64,000 nucleotides of DNA from Nonomuraea endophytica (GCF_014203235.1 NZ_JACHIN010000008.1:62001-126000); one strand, 5' to 3'. Numbered from the stretch's first letter, positions 49,692 through 58,223 are shown. Notes: generated by a model not told the origin, from the sequence alone. Made by a program: numbers and translations.

Positions 49692-50401
49692 GCCAGGACC
49701 ACCCCCAGCCTGACGACGACTCCACCCGCCGGGTGGAGCGCTCCGACATCCCCGACTACGACCAGCCGCCCGCGGGAGGCTACGGCCAGCAGCCCTCAGG
49801 TGGTTACGGCCAGCAGCCCTCAGGCGGCCAGCAGCCTTCCGGCGGTTACGGCCAGCCACCCTCCGGCGGTTACGGCCAGCAGCCCTCGGCCGGTTACGGC
49901 CAGCCATCACCCGAGTACGGCCAGCCGTCCGGCGGTTACGGCCAGCAGCCGCCCTCGGCCGGCTACCCCTACGGGCAGCAGCCGTCGGGCCCCCAGGGCT
50001 ACGGCTACCAGCAGCAACCGCCCGGCTACGGCTACCCGGCGGCCCCCCAGCCCCACACCCCCGGCGTGTACGGCCCGCGTCCCGGCACCGACGACACCAC
50101 GATGGCCATGTTCGCCCACCTGCTGGGCCTGCTGGTCTCCTGGATCGGCCCGCTCATCATCTACCTGATGAAGAAGGACGAGTCCCCCTACGTCCGCGAC
50201 CAGGCGGCCGAGGCGCTGAACTTCCAGATCACCATGTTCATCGGCTACATGGTGTCGCTCATCCTGACGATCGTCATCATCGGCTTCCTGCTGCTGCCGG
50301 TGGTCTGGGTCATCTCGCTGATCTTCCACATCCAGGCGGCCATCGCCACCAACAAGGGCGAGAACTACCGCTACCCGATCAGCATCCGCATGATCAAGTA
50401 A
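49688..50401 (+). CDS. DUF4870 membrane protein with YGQQPSGG repeats
   Basis: The 237-residue product has an N-terminal half of tandem GGYGQQPS/GGYGQPPS units (about residues 25-115), then a DUF4870/Tic20-like domain with helices AHLLGLLVSWIGPLIIYLM, ITMFIGYMVSLILTIVIIGF and VVWVISLIFHIQAAIA. ATG 49688 overlaps the DUF3097 stop (ATGA) with GGAGG upstream. The repeats resemble those of the protein at 47971. Function unknown. Confidence 0.85.
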   Translation: MSQDHPQPDDDSTRRVERSDIPDYDQPPAGGYGQQPSGGYGQQPSGGQQPSGGYGQPPSGGYGQQPSAGYGQPSPEYGQPSGGYGQQPPSAGYPYGQQPSGPQGYGYQQQPPGYGYPAAPQPHTPGVYGPRPGTDDTTMAMFAHLLGLLVSWIGPLIIYLMKKDESPYVRDQAAEALNFQITMFIGYMVSLILTIVIIGFLLLPVVWVISLIFHIQAAIATNKGENYRYPISIRMIK

Positions 50402-50483
50402 TACGGAGAATCACGGTTCGATCACTCTCCGGAATGATCCCAGCTCCCCGGGTGACGATGGACGGGTCACCCACGGGGAGGTC

Positions 50484-52091
50484 ATGGTGCACGAGCGCCT
50501 GCGCAACACCACCAGATACCTGGCAGCCGCCGCCTACCTGGATCCCGGCTTCCGCGACCGGGCGCTGTACGCGCTGATCGCGCGCCGCCACCACGCGGTG
50601 GCGCCGTCGGTCGGCGGGTTCGACCTGGGCCCGGTGCTGCGGCACTGCCTCTACTCGCGTTCGCTGCTGACCGTCAGGGAGGCAGCGGTCACGGTGATGC
50701 TGCTGCTCGCCCTGCTGTTCAACTTCCAGGCCACGACGCCGTGGCTCACGGTCCTGGGCGTGCTGGCGGCCTTCGCCTCCGGCGGGTTCGGCACTCTGGG
50801 GCAGCGCAGGCGGCTGAGCCCGGTCGTGGTGGCCGGCCTGGTGATCGGCTTCTTCGCCCTGGTGGTCGTGCCCGCGCTGCTGCTGACCAGATACCTCGGC
50901 GAGGCGAGCTCGGGAGTCGAGGAGGACAACGGCTCCGGCTGGATGGCGCCCCTGATGCTCGTGGCCGCCATCGCCACCGTGCTGGCCTACCGGGTGCGGG
51001 TCTACAGAATCCTGTCGGAGCGGCTAGGGCCGGGCGCGGGCCGTACCGGAGCTGAGGCGGGGCCGCGAATGACGGAGGTCAAGCTCGCGCAGCACGGGAA
51101 CCTGACGCTCTACTCCGGCGAGAACCCGTTCGTCGGCGCGGGCGAGCTCGTGCGGGCCTGGACGATCGCGGCCGAGCTCGACCGGCGCACCGGCGACGCG
51201 GGCCGGGCGCCGGCCAGGGTGGACGCGGTGGACCTGCACGAGTTCGTGGGCGAGCGGCTCGGCCAGATGCGCACCGCCGCCGAGCCCGCGATGCCCGTCC
51301 ACCTGGACATCCTCGACCACGTGATCGCGCAGGGCCGCCTCAACCAGCTCCACGGCGAGCACCCGCTGCTGCACGGCACCCGGCCCCGCTACCAGCTCAG
51401 CGACCGGGAGCTCCAGGCGGTGATCCGGAACCCGCAGTCGGGCGCCCGCCACTACCGGTGGATCGTGATCGGCACCAGCGGCGAGGCCGTCACCGACGTC
51501 GACGGCGAGGAAGTGCTGCCCGCCGAGGACCGCGACACCACCGTGTCGATCTTCATCCACCTGGCCGTCGAGGGCCGGATGCTCTACACGGAGTTCATCG
51601 TGACGGCGCTGCCGCCCGTGCGCGGCGCCTACCGGGTGGTGGACGAGCTGCCCAGGCAGGCCGGCGGGGCCCTCGTGCTGGCGGCACTCAGCCGCGCCCC
51701 GTTCGCGCTGGCCCGCGACGTCGTCGGCGCGCCCGCCCGGCTGCTACGGCGGATCTTCATGGCGATGCGGTGGCCCGAGGACCCGGACAGGTTCGTGGTC
51801 TACGACTACGGAGCCAGGATCAGCCTGCGCGAGGCGGGGGCCGAGCCGCGCATCAACACCTTCCTCGAAGGGCTGGACGCCTACAAGTACGCCAAGCTCG
51901 TGGAGGAGCGGCTGAACAACGCGGTGCTGGACTTCCTGGAGGATCGCGGCGTGGACACCGCCGCGTACCGGCAGCAGATCGCGGCCGTCATCAACAACGG
52001 CACGGTGGTCAACGGCGGCACGTTCAACGGGACCAACATCGGCGGCCAGGGCTCGCAGTTCGCCGCGCCCGCGGGCAAGGGGGCCGCGTGA
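50484..52091 (+). CDS. Four-helix membrane protein with C-terminal GGTF-G-NIGGQGS motif
   Basis: The 535-residue product has a soluble start (1-60), four predicted helices (about 62-80, 82-98, 113-133, 150-167), a cytoplasmic domain of about 320 residues with no recognised family, and a C-terminal tail. The tail (506-526) is rich in Gly, Asn and Thr and contains GGTFNGTNIGGQGS. The same motif opens the next protein. GGGGAGGTC precedes ATG 50484. The genes overlap by 4 bp (GTGA). The shared motif suggests homotypic assembly of the two proteins; see findings. Confidence 0.82.
   Translation: MVHERLRNTTRYLAAAAYLDPGFRDRALYALIARRHHAVAPSVGGFDLGPVLRHCLYSRSLLTVREAAVTVMLLLALLFNFQATTPWLTVLGVLAAFASGGFGTLGQRRRLSPVVVAGLVIGFFALVVVPALLLTRYLGEASSGVEEDNGSGWMAPLMLVAAIATVLAYRVRVYRILSERLGPGAGRTGAEAGPRMTEVKLAQHGNLTLYSGENPFVGAGELVRAWTIAAELDRRTGDAGRAPARVDAVDLHEFVGERLGQMRTAAEPAMPVHLDILDHVIAQGRLNQLHGEHPLLHGTRPRYQLSDRELQAVIRNPQSGARHYRWIVIGTSGEAVTDVDGEEVLPAEDRDTTVSIFIHLAVEGRMLYTEFIVTALPPVRGAYRVVDELPRQAGGALVLAALSRAPFALARDVVGAPARLLRRIFMAMRWPEDPDRFVVYDYGARISLREAGAEPRINTFLEGLDAYKYAKLVEERLNNAVLDFLEDRGVDTAAYRQQIAAVINNGTVVNGGTFNGTNIGGQGSQFAAPAGKGAA
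51999..52061 (+). repeat. Shared 21-residue motif, copy 1 (C-terminus of membrane protein)
   Basis: Codes for residues 506-526. It matches copy 2 (52121-52183) at 16 of 21 residues and closely in DNA, including the 12-bp run GGCGGCACGTTC. Confidence 0.8.
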
Positions 52092-52471
52092 GCACGCCCG
52101 ACCCTTCGGCGCCCAACTACGGGACCGTCATCAGCGGCGGCACGTTCACCGGGAGCAACATCGGCGGGCAGGGCTCGGTCTTCCAGCCCGGCCAGGCGCG
52201 TTCCGCCCCTCGGGACGAGCTGGAGCGGCTGCGGAGCCAGGTGGAGGCGCTCCTGGCCCTCGTCGAGGCGCACGCGGCCGAGCTGCCGCAGGCCGGGCAG
52301 GCCCGCCGCGACCTGGAGGAGGTGCTGGCCGAGGCCGAGGCCGAACCCGGGGAGCGCGACCCGGCCCGGGTCACCGCCGCCCTCGACCGGCTGGGCACCC
52401 GGCTGGCGCCCGTCACCGCCCTGGCCGCCGCGCTGGGCCCGATCGCCGACCTGGTCGCAGCGCTCCTGTGA
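52088..52471 (+). CDS. Small helical protein with N-terminal GGTF-G-NIGGQGS motif
   Basis: The 127-residue product has the Gly/Asn/Gln-rich motif at residues 12-32 (GGTFTGSNIGGQGS core), a short linker, then a highly helical Glu/Ala/Leu/Arg-rich domain (RDELERLRSQVEALLALVEA; QARRDLEEVLAEAE; LAPVTALAAALGPIADLVAAL). The helical part resembles the DUF5955-like small domains of streptomycete conflict-system proteins; that is only an impression. GTG 52088 overlaps the upstream stop by 4 bp, so the two proteins are made together. Confidence 0.78.
   Translation: MSTPDPSAPNYGTVISGGTFTGSNIGGQGSVFQPGQARSAPRDELERLRSQVEALLALVEAHAAELPQAGQARRDLEEVLAEAEAEPGERDPARVTAALDRLGTRLAPVTALAAALGPIADLVAALL
52121..52183 (+). 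repeat. Shared 21-residue motif, copy 2 (N-terminus of small helical protein)
   Basis: Codes for residues 12-32 of the downstream protein. It is separated from copy 1 by only 59 bp. Conserved positions are G, T, V, G, G, T, F, G, N, I, G, G, Q, G, S, F. Confidence 0.8.
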
Positions 52472-52477
52472 CGGCGC

Positions 52478-53698
52478 TCAGAGCGTGAGGTCGCGGATCA
52501 GGGCGTCGGCGAGCAGGCGGCCGCGCAGGGTCAGCACCATGCGGCCCGCCTTGAACGCCTCCTGCTCCAGCAGCCCGTCCCCCACGGCCCTGGCCACGGC
52601 GAGCTTCGCGCCGGGCGCCACGTCGGCCAGCGGGTAGCCGGTGATCAGCCGCAGCTCCAGCATCAGCCGCTCCACCTCGCGGTCGGCGTCCTCCAGCACC
52701 TCCCTGGCGTGCGCCGGGGAGACACCCTGGGCCAGCCGCTGGGCGTAGGCGGCGGGGTGCTTGACGTTCCACCAGCGGGTGCCGCCCACGTGGCTGTGCG
52801 ATCCCGGCCCGACGGCCCACCAGTCGCCGCCGGTCCAGTAGAGCAGGTTGTGCCGGCACCGGCCGGCCTCGGAGGTGGCCCAGTTCGACACCTCGTACCA
52901 GGAGTATCCGGCCTTCGCCAGCAGCTCGTCGGCGATCAGGTAGCGGTCGGCGGCCACGTCGTCGTCGGGCATCGGCAGCTCGCCGCGCCTGATGCGGGCC
53001 GCCAGCCGGGTGCCGTCCTCGACGATGAGCGAGTACGCGGAGACGTGGTCGGGCCCGGCGGCGATCGCCGCCTCCAGCGACGCCCGCCAGTCGTCGTCGC
53101 TCTCTCCCGGGGTGCTGTAGATGAGGTCGAGGTTGACGTGCGCGAACCCGGCCTGCCGGGCTTCGTGTACGGCTTGCGCCGCCCGCCCCGGCGTGTGGTG
53201 CCGGTCGAGCACCTTGAGCACGTGCTCCTTGGCCGACTGCATGCCGAAGCTGATCCGGTTGAAGCCGCCAGCGCGCAGCTCGGCCAGATATGCGGGGTCG
53301 ACGGACTCGGGGTTGGCCTCGGTGGTGACCTCGGCGCCGGGGCGCAGGCCGAACTCCTCGTCGATCGCCGCCAGGATGCGGGCCAGGTCGCCGGCGGGCA
53401 GCAGCGTGGGCGTGCCGCCGCCGAAGAACACCGTCTCGACGGGCAGGTCGGCGGTGCCGAGCACGCGGCGGGCGAGCCGTACCTCGTCGATGGCGGTGTC
53501 GGCGTAGTCCCGGTGCGAAGCGCCGGGGCCCAGCTCGGCGGCGGTGTAGGTGTTGAAGTCGCAGTAGCCGCAGCGCGTCACGCAGAACGGGACGTGCACG
53601 TAGAAGCCGAACGGGCGCTCGCCGAGGCGGCGCAGGGCGCTCTCCGGCAGCTCTCCGGACGGGGGCGCTGGGTCGCCGTCGGGCAGGGTGGATGGCAC
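52478..53698 (-). CDS. hemW: Radical SAM heme chaperone HemW
   Basis: The 406-residue product has the radical-SAM cluster motif C39-x3-C43-x2-C46 (FCVTRCGYCDF), FFGGGTPTLLPA, and the HemW C-terminal domain. It inserts heme into respiratory enzymes and lacks coproporphyrinogen oxidase activity. It sits between lepA and hrcA on the same strand, the usual actinobacterial order. GTG 53698 is the start, with GGAGG very close. Confidence 0.94.
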   Translation of the reverse strand: MPSTLPDGDPAPPSGELPESALRRLGERPFGFYVHVPFCVTRCGYCDFNTYTAAELGPGASHRDYADTAIDEVRLARRVLGTADLPVETVFFGGGTPTLLPAGDLARILAAIDEEFGLRPGAEVTTEANPESVDPAYLAELRAGGFNRISFGMQSAKEHVLKVLDRHHTPGRAAQAVHEARQAGFAHVNLDLIYSTPGESDDDWRASLEAAIAAGPDHVSAYSLIVEDGTRLAARIRRGELPMPDDDVAADRYLIADELLAKAGYSWYEVSNWATSEAGRCRHNLLYWTGGDWWAVGPGSHSHVGGTRWWNVKHPAAYAQRLAQGVSPAHAREVLEDADREVERLMLELRLITGYPLADVAPGAKLAVARAVGDGLLEQEAFKAGRMVLTLRGRLLADALIRDLTL

Positions 53699-53720
53699 CC
53701 CTCCAGTCTGCCGTCTGCCA

Positions 53721-53749
53721 TTGACTGCCCGATCACACCGTCCTACTGT
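53721..53749 (+). promoter_or_regulatory. Chitinase promoter TTGACT-17-TACTGT
   Basis: TTGACT (53721-53726) and TACTGT (53744-53749), separated by 17 nt, match the vegetative promoter consensus. The start should fall near 53756, upstream of the palindrome and ribosome site. Confidence 0.7.
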
Positions 53750-53762
53750 CAGGGCATCTTAA

Positions 53763-53775
53763 AGGAAAGTTTCCT
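53763..53775. promoter_or_regulatory. Operator-like palindrome AGGAAAGTTTCCT
   Basis: A perfect 13-bp inverted repeat between the expected transcription start and the chitinase ribosome site. A repressor bound here would block elongation. It does not resemble the DasR site; a ROK or LacI-type sugar regulator is possible. Confidence 0.6.
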
Positions 53776-53795
53776 ATCAATTCAGGAGACGCCGC

Positions 53796-55049
53796 GTGAA
53801 GAAAGTCCTGCTCGCTCTCACCCTCTTACTCGGTATGACGGTGGTGTCGGCCCCGGCAGAGGCCCACGGTTCCGATTACAAGAGAGTCGCCTACTTCGTC
53901 CAGTGGGGCGTCTACGGCCGTAACTACCACGTCAAGGACATGGAGACCAGCGGGGCAGCCCGCAAGCTCACCCACATCAACTACGCCTTCGGGTTCGTGA
54001 ACCAGCAGGCCGAGTGCTACTCCGCCGACGCCTGGGCCGACTGGCAGCGTCCCGTACCGGCCGAGCAGAGCGTGGACGGCGTGGCCGACGCGCCCGGCCA
54101 GGCCCTCAACGGCAACCTCAACCAGCTCAAGAAGCTCAAGGCCAAGTACCCCAAGCTCAAGGTCCTGATCTCGCTGGGCGGCTGGACCGGCTCCAAGTAC
54201 TTCTCCGACGCCGTCCTCACCGCGGAATCGCGCAGCAAGCTCGCCAAGTCCTGCATCGACCTGTGGCTGCGCGGCAACCTGCCCGGCCTGGCCGACGGCA
54301 CGGGCTCCGGCGTCTTCGACGGCATCGACCTCGACTGGGAGTGGCCCGGTTACCCCGGAGCCCCCGGCAACGTCGTGCGTCCCGAGGACAAGCAGAACTT
54401 CACCGCCTTCGTCGCCGAACTCAGGTCCCAGATGAACGCTTACAAGCGTTCCGGCCTGATCACGGCGTTCCTGCCCGCCGCCACCCGCGTCATCGACGCC
54501 GGCCTCGAGGTGCGCAAGGTCTTCCGCAACCTGGACTACGCCACCATCCAGGGCTACGACCTGCACGGCCCGTGGGACAAGATCACCGGTCACCACTCCA
54601 ACCTCTACAACGACCGCCGCGACCCCAACGACATCCGCGAGAGCCTCGACCAGACGGTCAACTACTACCTGGAGCGCGGCGCACCGATCCGCAAGCTCGT
54701 GGCCGGCGTGCCCGCCTACGGCAAGGGCTGGACCGGCGTGCCGGCGGGCCCGGCCAAGGACGGCGTCTACCAGCCGGCCACCGGCGCGGCTCCCGGCAAG
54801 TGGGAGGCGGGCTCCGAGGACTACAAGGACATCCTCGCCAAGCCCGGCAAGCGCTACCGCGACGTCAGGACCGGCGCCGTGTGGCTCTACGACGGCACCG
54901 AGTTCTGGACGTACGACGACCCGATCGTGATGCTGCAGAAGGCCGCCTACATCAGGCACAAGGGCCTGGGCGGCTACATGATGTGGTCCATCGACGGTGA
55001 CGACGCCAAGGCCTCGCTCACCTCAGCCCTGTACAGGGTTCTGCGCTAG
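53796..55049 (+). CDS. Secreted GH18 chitinase
   Basis: The 417-residue product has a Sec signal peptide (1-23, ending APAEA) and one glycoside-hydrolase 18 catalytic domain: SLGGWTGSKYFSD, the catalytic DGIDLDWEW with Asp175, Asp178, Asp180 and the acid Glu182, QGYDLHGPWD, and the C-terminal MMWSIDGDD. There is no chitin-binding module. It should degrade chitin outside the cell. GTG 53796 has AGGAGA 6 nt upstream. Promoter and operator upstream, strong terminator downstream. Confidence 0.95.
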   Translation: MKKVLLALTLLLGMTVVSAPAEAHGSDYKRVAYFVQWGVYGRNYHVKDMETSGAARKLTHINYAFGFVNQQAECYSADAWADWQRPVPAEQSVDGVADAPGQALNGNLNQLKKLKAKYPKLKVLISLGGWTGSKYFSDAVLTAESRSKLAKSCIDLWLRGNLPGLADGTGSGVFDGIDLDWEWPGYPGAPGNVVRPEDKQNFTAFVAELRSQMNAYKRSGLITAFLPAATRVIDAGLEVRKVFRNLDYATIQGYDLHGPWDKITGHHSNLYNDRRDPNDIRESLDQTVNYYLERGAPIRKLVAGVPAYGKGWTGVPAGPAKDGVYQPATGAAPGKWEAGSEDYKDILAKPGKRYRDVRTGAVWLYDGTEFWTYDDPIVMLQKAAYIRHKGLGGYMMWSIDGDDAKASLTSALYRVLR

Positions 55050-55057
55050 CAGCCGGA

Positions 55058-55098
55058 CGGCGCACGGGCCGCACCAGCGGGGGGCTGCCCGTGCGCCG
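55058..55098. terminator. Bidirectional terminator, chitinase and MOSC genes
   Basis: CGGCGCACGGGC and GCCCGTGCGCCG form a perfect 12-bp stem with a 17-nt loop, between two convergent stops (55049 and 55117). Confidence 0.8.
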
Positions 55099-55116
55099 CT
55101 CCCCGCTCGTGGCCGT

Positions 55117-55740
55117 CTAGCGCAGGAGGCGTTCCGCTCGGCGGTCCCAGTAGGAGCCGTGGCCGGGGAAGGCCAGGATGCGGGCGAGGACGTCCTTGTC
55201 GCCGTGGTAGGCCAGCACCGACTCGGCGATCGTGACGCTCCCCTCCGGGCGGGCCACGATCTCGACCTCGTCGCCCACGCCCAGCTCGCCCGTCTCCACC
55301 ACGCTCAGGTACGCGCCCACCCGGCCGGCGTCGGTGAAGCGCTTGAGCCAGCCCGGCTCGTCCATCCAGTTGCGGAACACCACGCACGGAATGCGCGGCC
55401 CGCTCACCTCCAGCAGCGCCGTGCCGACGCGCCAGCGCTCGCCCAGCACCGCCCCCGACACGTCCACCCCGGACGTGGTGAGGTTCTCGCCGAACTGGCC
55501 GTCACGCAGCTCCCGCCCCAGCTCGCCCTCCCACCAGTCATAGTCTTCACGAGCATAGGAGTAGACGGCGTGGGTGGGCGCGCCGTGGTTGGGCTGGTCG
55601 GCCCGCTCGTCGCCCTCCAGCCCGTTCTGGCGCACGCCGACCCGGCGCGTGACCGCCTTCTTGTCGATGGCGGTGCGCCCCAGCTTGCCGGCCCACTCCG
55701 CGTCGATCGCCTGCCCCACATTTACTGAGATCAGCCGCAT
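55117..55740 (-). CDS. MOSC domain-containing protein
   Basis: The 207-residue product has a MOSC domain like YiiM: RVGVRQNGLEGDERADQPNHGAPTHAVYSY (read in parts), FGENLTTSGVDVS and the conserved Cys in RIPCVVFRNWM. It probably binds the molybdenum cofactor and reduces hydroxylated substrates. ATG 55740 has TACCGT 7 nt upstream. An in-frame start at 55779 would remove that promoter spacing. Confidence 0.9.
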   Translation of the reverse strand: MRLISVNVGQAIDAEWAGKLGRTAIDKKAVTRRVGVRQNGLEGDERADQPNHGAPTHAVYSYAREDYDWWEGELGRELRDGQFGENLTTSGVDVSGAVLGERWRVGTALLEVSGPRIPCVVFRNWMDEPGWLKRFTDAGRVGAYLSVVETGELGVGDEVEIVARPEGSVTIAESVLAYHGDKDVLARILAFPGHGSYWDRRAERLLR

Positions 55741-55747
55741 GGCTCCG

Positions 55748-55753
55748 ACGGTA
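55748..55753 (-). promoter_or_regulatory. -10 box TACCGT, leaderless start of the MOSC gene
   Basis: On the minus strand TACCGT lies 7 nt before ATG 55740. Confidence 0.55.
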
Positions 55754-55783
55754 ACCGACCCCGCGAGGTGCGGGCACACGCGG

Positions 55784-56056
55784 TCACCGGCCGAGCCTCA
55801 GGTCGGCCAGCTGTAACAACGTCGACAGCGCCGCCTCCCGCGCCTCCTCCCCGTCGCCCTCCTCCCCGAAGCACTCGGCGGCCACGTCAAGCACCGCCCG
55901 GACCACCGCCGCGTCCGGATAGGGCACCTCCACCCCCACCGTGCCGTCGGCGGCCACCTCGGCCGGGCGCAGATGCAGGCGGAGCAGCCGCCGGGTCTCC
56001 TCCGCGATCGCGACACCCAGCAGGGCCGCCCGCTCATACCGCTCAGCAGCGATCAC
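55784..56056 (-). CDS. Small hypothetical protein
   Basis: The 90-residue helical, acidic product (ERYERAALLGVAIAEETRRLLRL ... AAECFGEEGDGEEAREAALSTLLQLADLRLGR) has no recognised domain. GTG 56056 has GGAGGAG about 5 nt upstream, which supports this short frame over the very long minus-strand frame that extends through the ABC gene. It is divergent from the ABC exporter and upstream of the MOSC gene. Confidence 0.65.
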   Translation of the reverse strand: MIAAERYERAALLGVAIAEETRRLLRLHLRPAEVAADGTVGVEVPYPDAAVVRAVLDVAAECFGEEGDGEEAREAALSTLLQLADLRLGR

Positions 56057-56131
56057 AACACTCCTCCAATCGCACTCATGTTCGAGATTCGAAAGGCTAG
56101 AGGGCGACACCGACAGAAATGCGCCGCCGGG

Positions 56132-56137
56132 TAGGGT
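56132..56137 (+). promoter_or_regulatory. -10 box TAGGGT, leaderless start of the ABC gene
   Basis: TAGGGT lies 6 nt before GTG 56144. Confidence 0.5.
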
Positions 56138-56143
56138 CGAACG

Positions 56144-56773
56144 GTGTGCGATCCCCTCGTGACCACTGTCAACCTGACCGTCGAGCTCGGCGGCAATCCC
56201 GTCCTCACCGGCTACGACCTGGTCGTACGTCCAGGTGAGCTGGTCGCGGTCGTCGGCGAGAACGGGTCGGGCAAGTCGACGCTGCTGCGCTGCCTGGCCG
56301 GTCTCCAGCCGCCGACGAGCGGGGAGGTCACCGTCTTCGGTGCGCCTCCGGCCGACGTGGCGGCGTTCTGGCGGCGGGTGGCGGTGACGGGGGACGAACC
56401 GGCCTGGTATCCGGGCCTCACCGCGCGGGAGCACCTTGAGCTGGTGCCGGCCGTACACGATGGGCCGCGCATGAGCGTGGAGCGGGCGCTGGAGCTGTTC
56501 GACCTCGGTCCGCGCGCGGACGCCGTCCCGCTCAACCTCTCCACGGGCCAGCGCCAGCGTCTCGCCCTGGCCGCAGCCCTGGTACGGCCCAGCAGCCTCC
56601 TTCTGCTCGACGAGCCCGAACGCGGCCTGGACACCGCCTTCCGCGAGCGCCTGGGCACCCTGCTGCTGGAATACACCGCCGATGGCGGCACCGTCATCAT
56701 GGCCACCCACGACCCCGCCCTCGCCGCCCGCGCCCGCCACGTGTCCCTCGCCACCCGGGTGGGCGGGCGATGA
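56144..56773 (+). CDS. ABC transporter ATP-binding protein
   Basis: The 209-residue ATPase has Walker A GENGSGKST, Q-loop region, signature LSTGQRQRL, Walker B LLLLDEPERGLD and the H-loop MATHDP. It is the short single-domain type that works with a separate membrane partner. The ATGA overlap with the next gene joins it to the DUF6297 permease, giving a two-gene exporter of unknown substrate. Confidence 0.92.
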   Translation: MCDPLVTTVNLTVELGGNPVLTGYDLVVRPGELVAVVGENGSGKSTLLRCLAGLQPPTSGEVTVFGAPPADVAAFWRRVAVTGDEPAWYPGLTAREHLELVPAVHDGPRMSVERALELFDLGPRADAVPLNLSTGQRQRLALAAALVRPSSLLLLDEPERGLDTAFRERLGTLLLEYTADGGTVIMATHDPALAARARHVSLATRVGGR

Positions 56774-58197
56774 CCGGCGTGCGGGAGGTCAGGGCGCTCG
56801 TCCGGGCCAGGTCCGGGCGGCAGCGGAGCCTGAGCGACCGGTACGCGGCGCTGTTCGGGCTGGCGATGGGCTGCGCGATGCTGGCCCAGCCCGTCTCGGC
56901 CGCGTTCGAGTCCATGGCCGCGCCGCCTCCGCCCGAGCAGGTGGGCGCCGGGCTGGCGCTGGTCACGCTCGTGTTCGCGGGCTTCCTGTGGGCGGCGCGC
57001 GCGATCGGTCCCGTCGTGGTGTCGGCGGCGGACGCGGCCTGGCTGCTGCTGTCCCCGCTGGACCGGCGCGGCGTGCTGGGCCGCTCAGCGCGGACGCTGC
57101 TGCTGGTCAGCCTCGTGATCGGCGTCGGTCTCGGACTGGCGGCCCTGGCGGTGACCGGCGCGCCCGACCATCTCGTCTGGCGGCTGGTCGGCGCGCTCGT
57201 GGCCGGCGTCTCGGTGAGCGCGGGCGGGATGGCGATGGCCGTGCTGGCCCAGACGTCCAACCCGTGGGACATCGCCCTGCGCGCGGTGATCGCCGCACTG
57301 GTGCTGGCCGCGGTCGTCCTCATGCTGGTGGGGGGCCGCCACGTGCCCGCGCCCGTCTGGTCGGCCGTTCCGGCTCTGGTCTCCGCCTTCCTGGTACGGC
57401 ATGCCTGGTCGGCCCTCGGCCGTATCCCGGCCCGCCGCCTGCTGTCGTCGTCGGCCAGGGCCGGGCACCTGGCCAACGCCACCGTGAGCCTGGATCCGAG
57501 CCTGCTGAGCTGGCTCGCCGAGGACAACCACTGGCGCGGCGCCCGCCTGCGCAGCAGGTCGTGGCCCGGCCTGCCTACTGTGTTCGCGCCCGCGTGGCAG
57601 GAGGTGCTGCGGCTGGTGCGGCGGCCGGGGCGGCTGGCCGTACTGGCGGGCTCGACGGCGGCGCCCGCGCTGATGGCCCAGGCGACCGCAGGCGCGGGGG
57701 CGCCGGTGGCGGTGCTCGTCCTGGGCGGCGGGCTGGCCGCGGCGGCGTCCGCGGTGTCGGGGGCGCGGTGGGACGCCGACAACCCCGCGCTGGCCCGCCT
57801 GCTGGCGCTGCCGGGGCGTGGGCTGATGGCGGCGCGGGCCGTGCTGCCCGCGCTGCTGGCGGCCGTGTGGATGGGGGCGGCGCTGACGCTGTTGCCCGGG
57901 TCTCCCGGGGCGCTGCTGTGGTTCGTGCCACCGGCGGCGGCCGCGCTGGCCGCCGCGGCGTTGCGGATGGCCAGGCGGGCTCCGGTGAACCATGCGATGC
58001 CGATCCTCGACACGGGGGCGGGGGCGATTCCGACCGGGCCGCTGTTCTGGGGGCTGACCGGGCTCGATCTGGCTGTCATCGGCTGTTTCCCGATGGCGAT
58101 CGCCCTGGTGGCGGGGTTCTCCGGTGGGTTGCTCGTCCTGCAGGCCGTCCTGGGCGTGGCGGTGCTCACGGGGTATCTGAGCCGACAGCATCGCTAG
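56770..58197 (+). CDS. DUF6297 membrane protein, ABC permease partner
   Basis: The 475-residue membrane protein has about 12 hydrophobic segments, starting near 28 and including LLLVSLVIGVGLGLAALAV and LAVIGCFPMAIALVAGFSGG. It shows the layout of DUF6297, usually encoded after a small ABC ATPase in actinomycetes. It overlaps the ATPase gene by 4 bp. Transport role inferred from the pairing. Confidence 0.85.
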   Translation: MTGVREVRALVRARSGRQRSLSDRYAALFGLAMGCAMLAQPVSAAFESMAAPPPPEQVGAGLALVTLVFAGFLWAARAIGPVVVSAADAAWLLLSPLDRRGVLGRSARTLLLVSLVIGVGLGLAALAVTGAPDHLVWRLVGALVAGVSVSAGGMAMAVLAQTSNPWDIALRAVIAALVLAAVVLMLVGGRHVPAPVWSAVPALVSAFLVRHAWSALGRIPARRLLSSSARAGHLANATVSLDPSLLSWLAEDNHWRGARLRSRSWPGLPTVFAPAWQEVLRLVRRPGRLAVLAGSTAAPALMAQATAGAGAPVAVLVLGGGLAAAASAVSGARWDADNPALARLLALPGRGLMAARAVLPALLAAVWMGAALTLLPGSPGALLWFVPPAAAALAAAALRMARRAPVNHAMPILDTGAGAIPTGPLFWGLTGLDLAVIGCFPMAIALVAGFSGGLLVLQAVLGVAVLTGYLSRQHR

Positions 58198-58200
58198 GCA

Positions 58201-58212
58201 ATCGCTAGCGAT
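58201..58212. promoter_or_regulatory. Palindrome ATCGCTAGCGAT before the 98-residue gene
   Basis: A perfect 12-bp palindrome, flanked by a wider pair (CAATCG ... CGATTG), overlapping the region of the -10 box TACGAT (58218-58223), which is 7 nt before ATG 58231. Likely a regulator site for the downstream two-gene operon. Confidence 0.5.
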
Positions 58213-58217
58213 CGCAG

Positions 58218-58223
58218 TACGAT
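58218..58223 (+). promoter_or_regulatory. -10 box TACGAT, leaderless start
   Basis: TACGAT lies 7 nt before ATG 58231, inside the wider inverted repeat described for 58201-58212. Confidence 0.5.

Noticed and set aside
49740..50000. Possible CRISPR or DNA tandem-repeat array
   Set aside because: The short repeats are codon-level repeats encoding GGYGQQPS units inside the DUF4870 gene, with no spacers.
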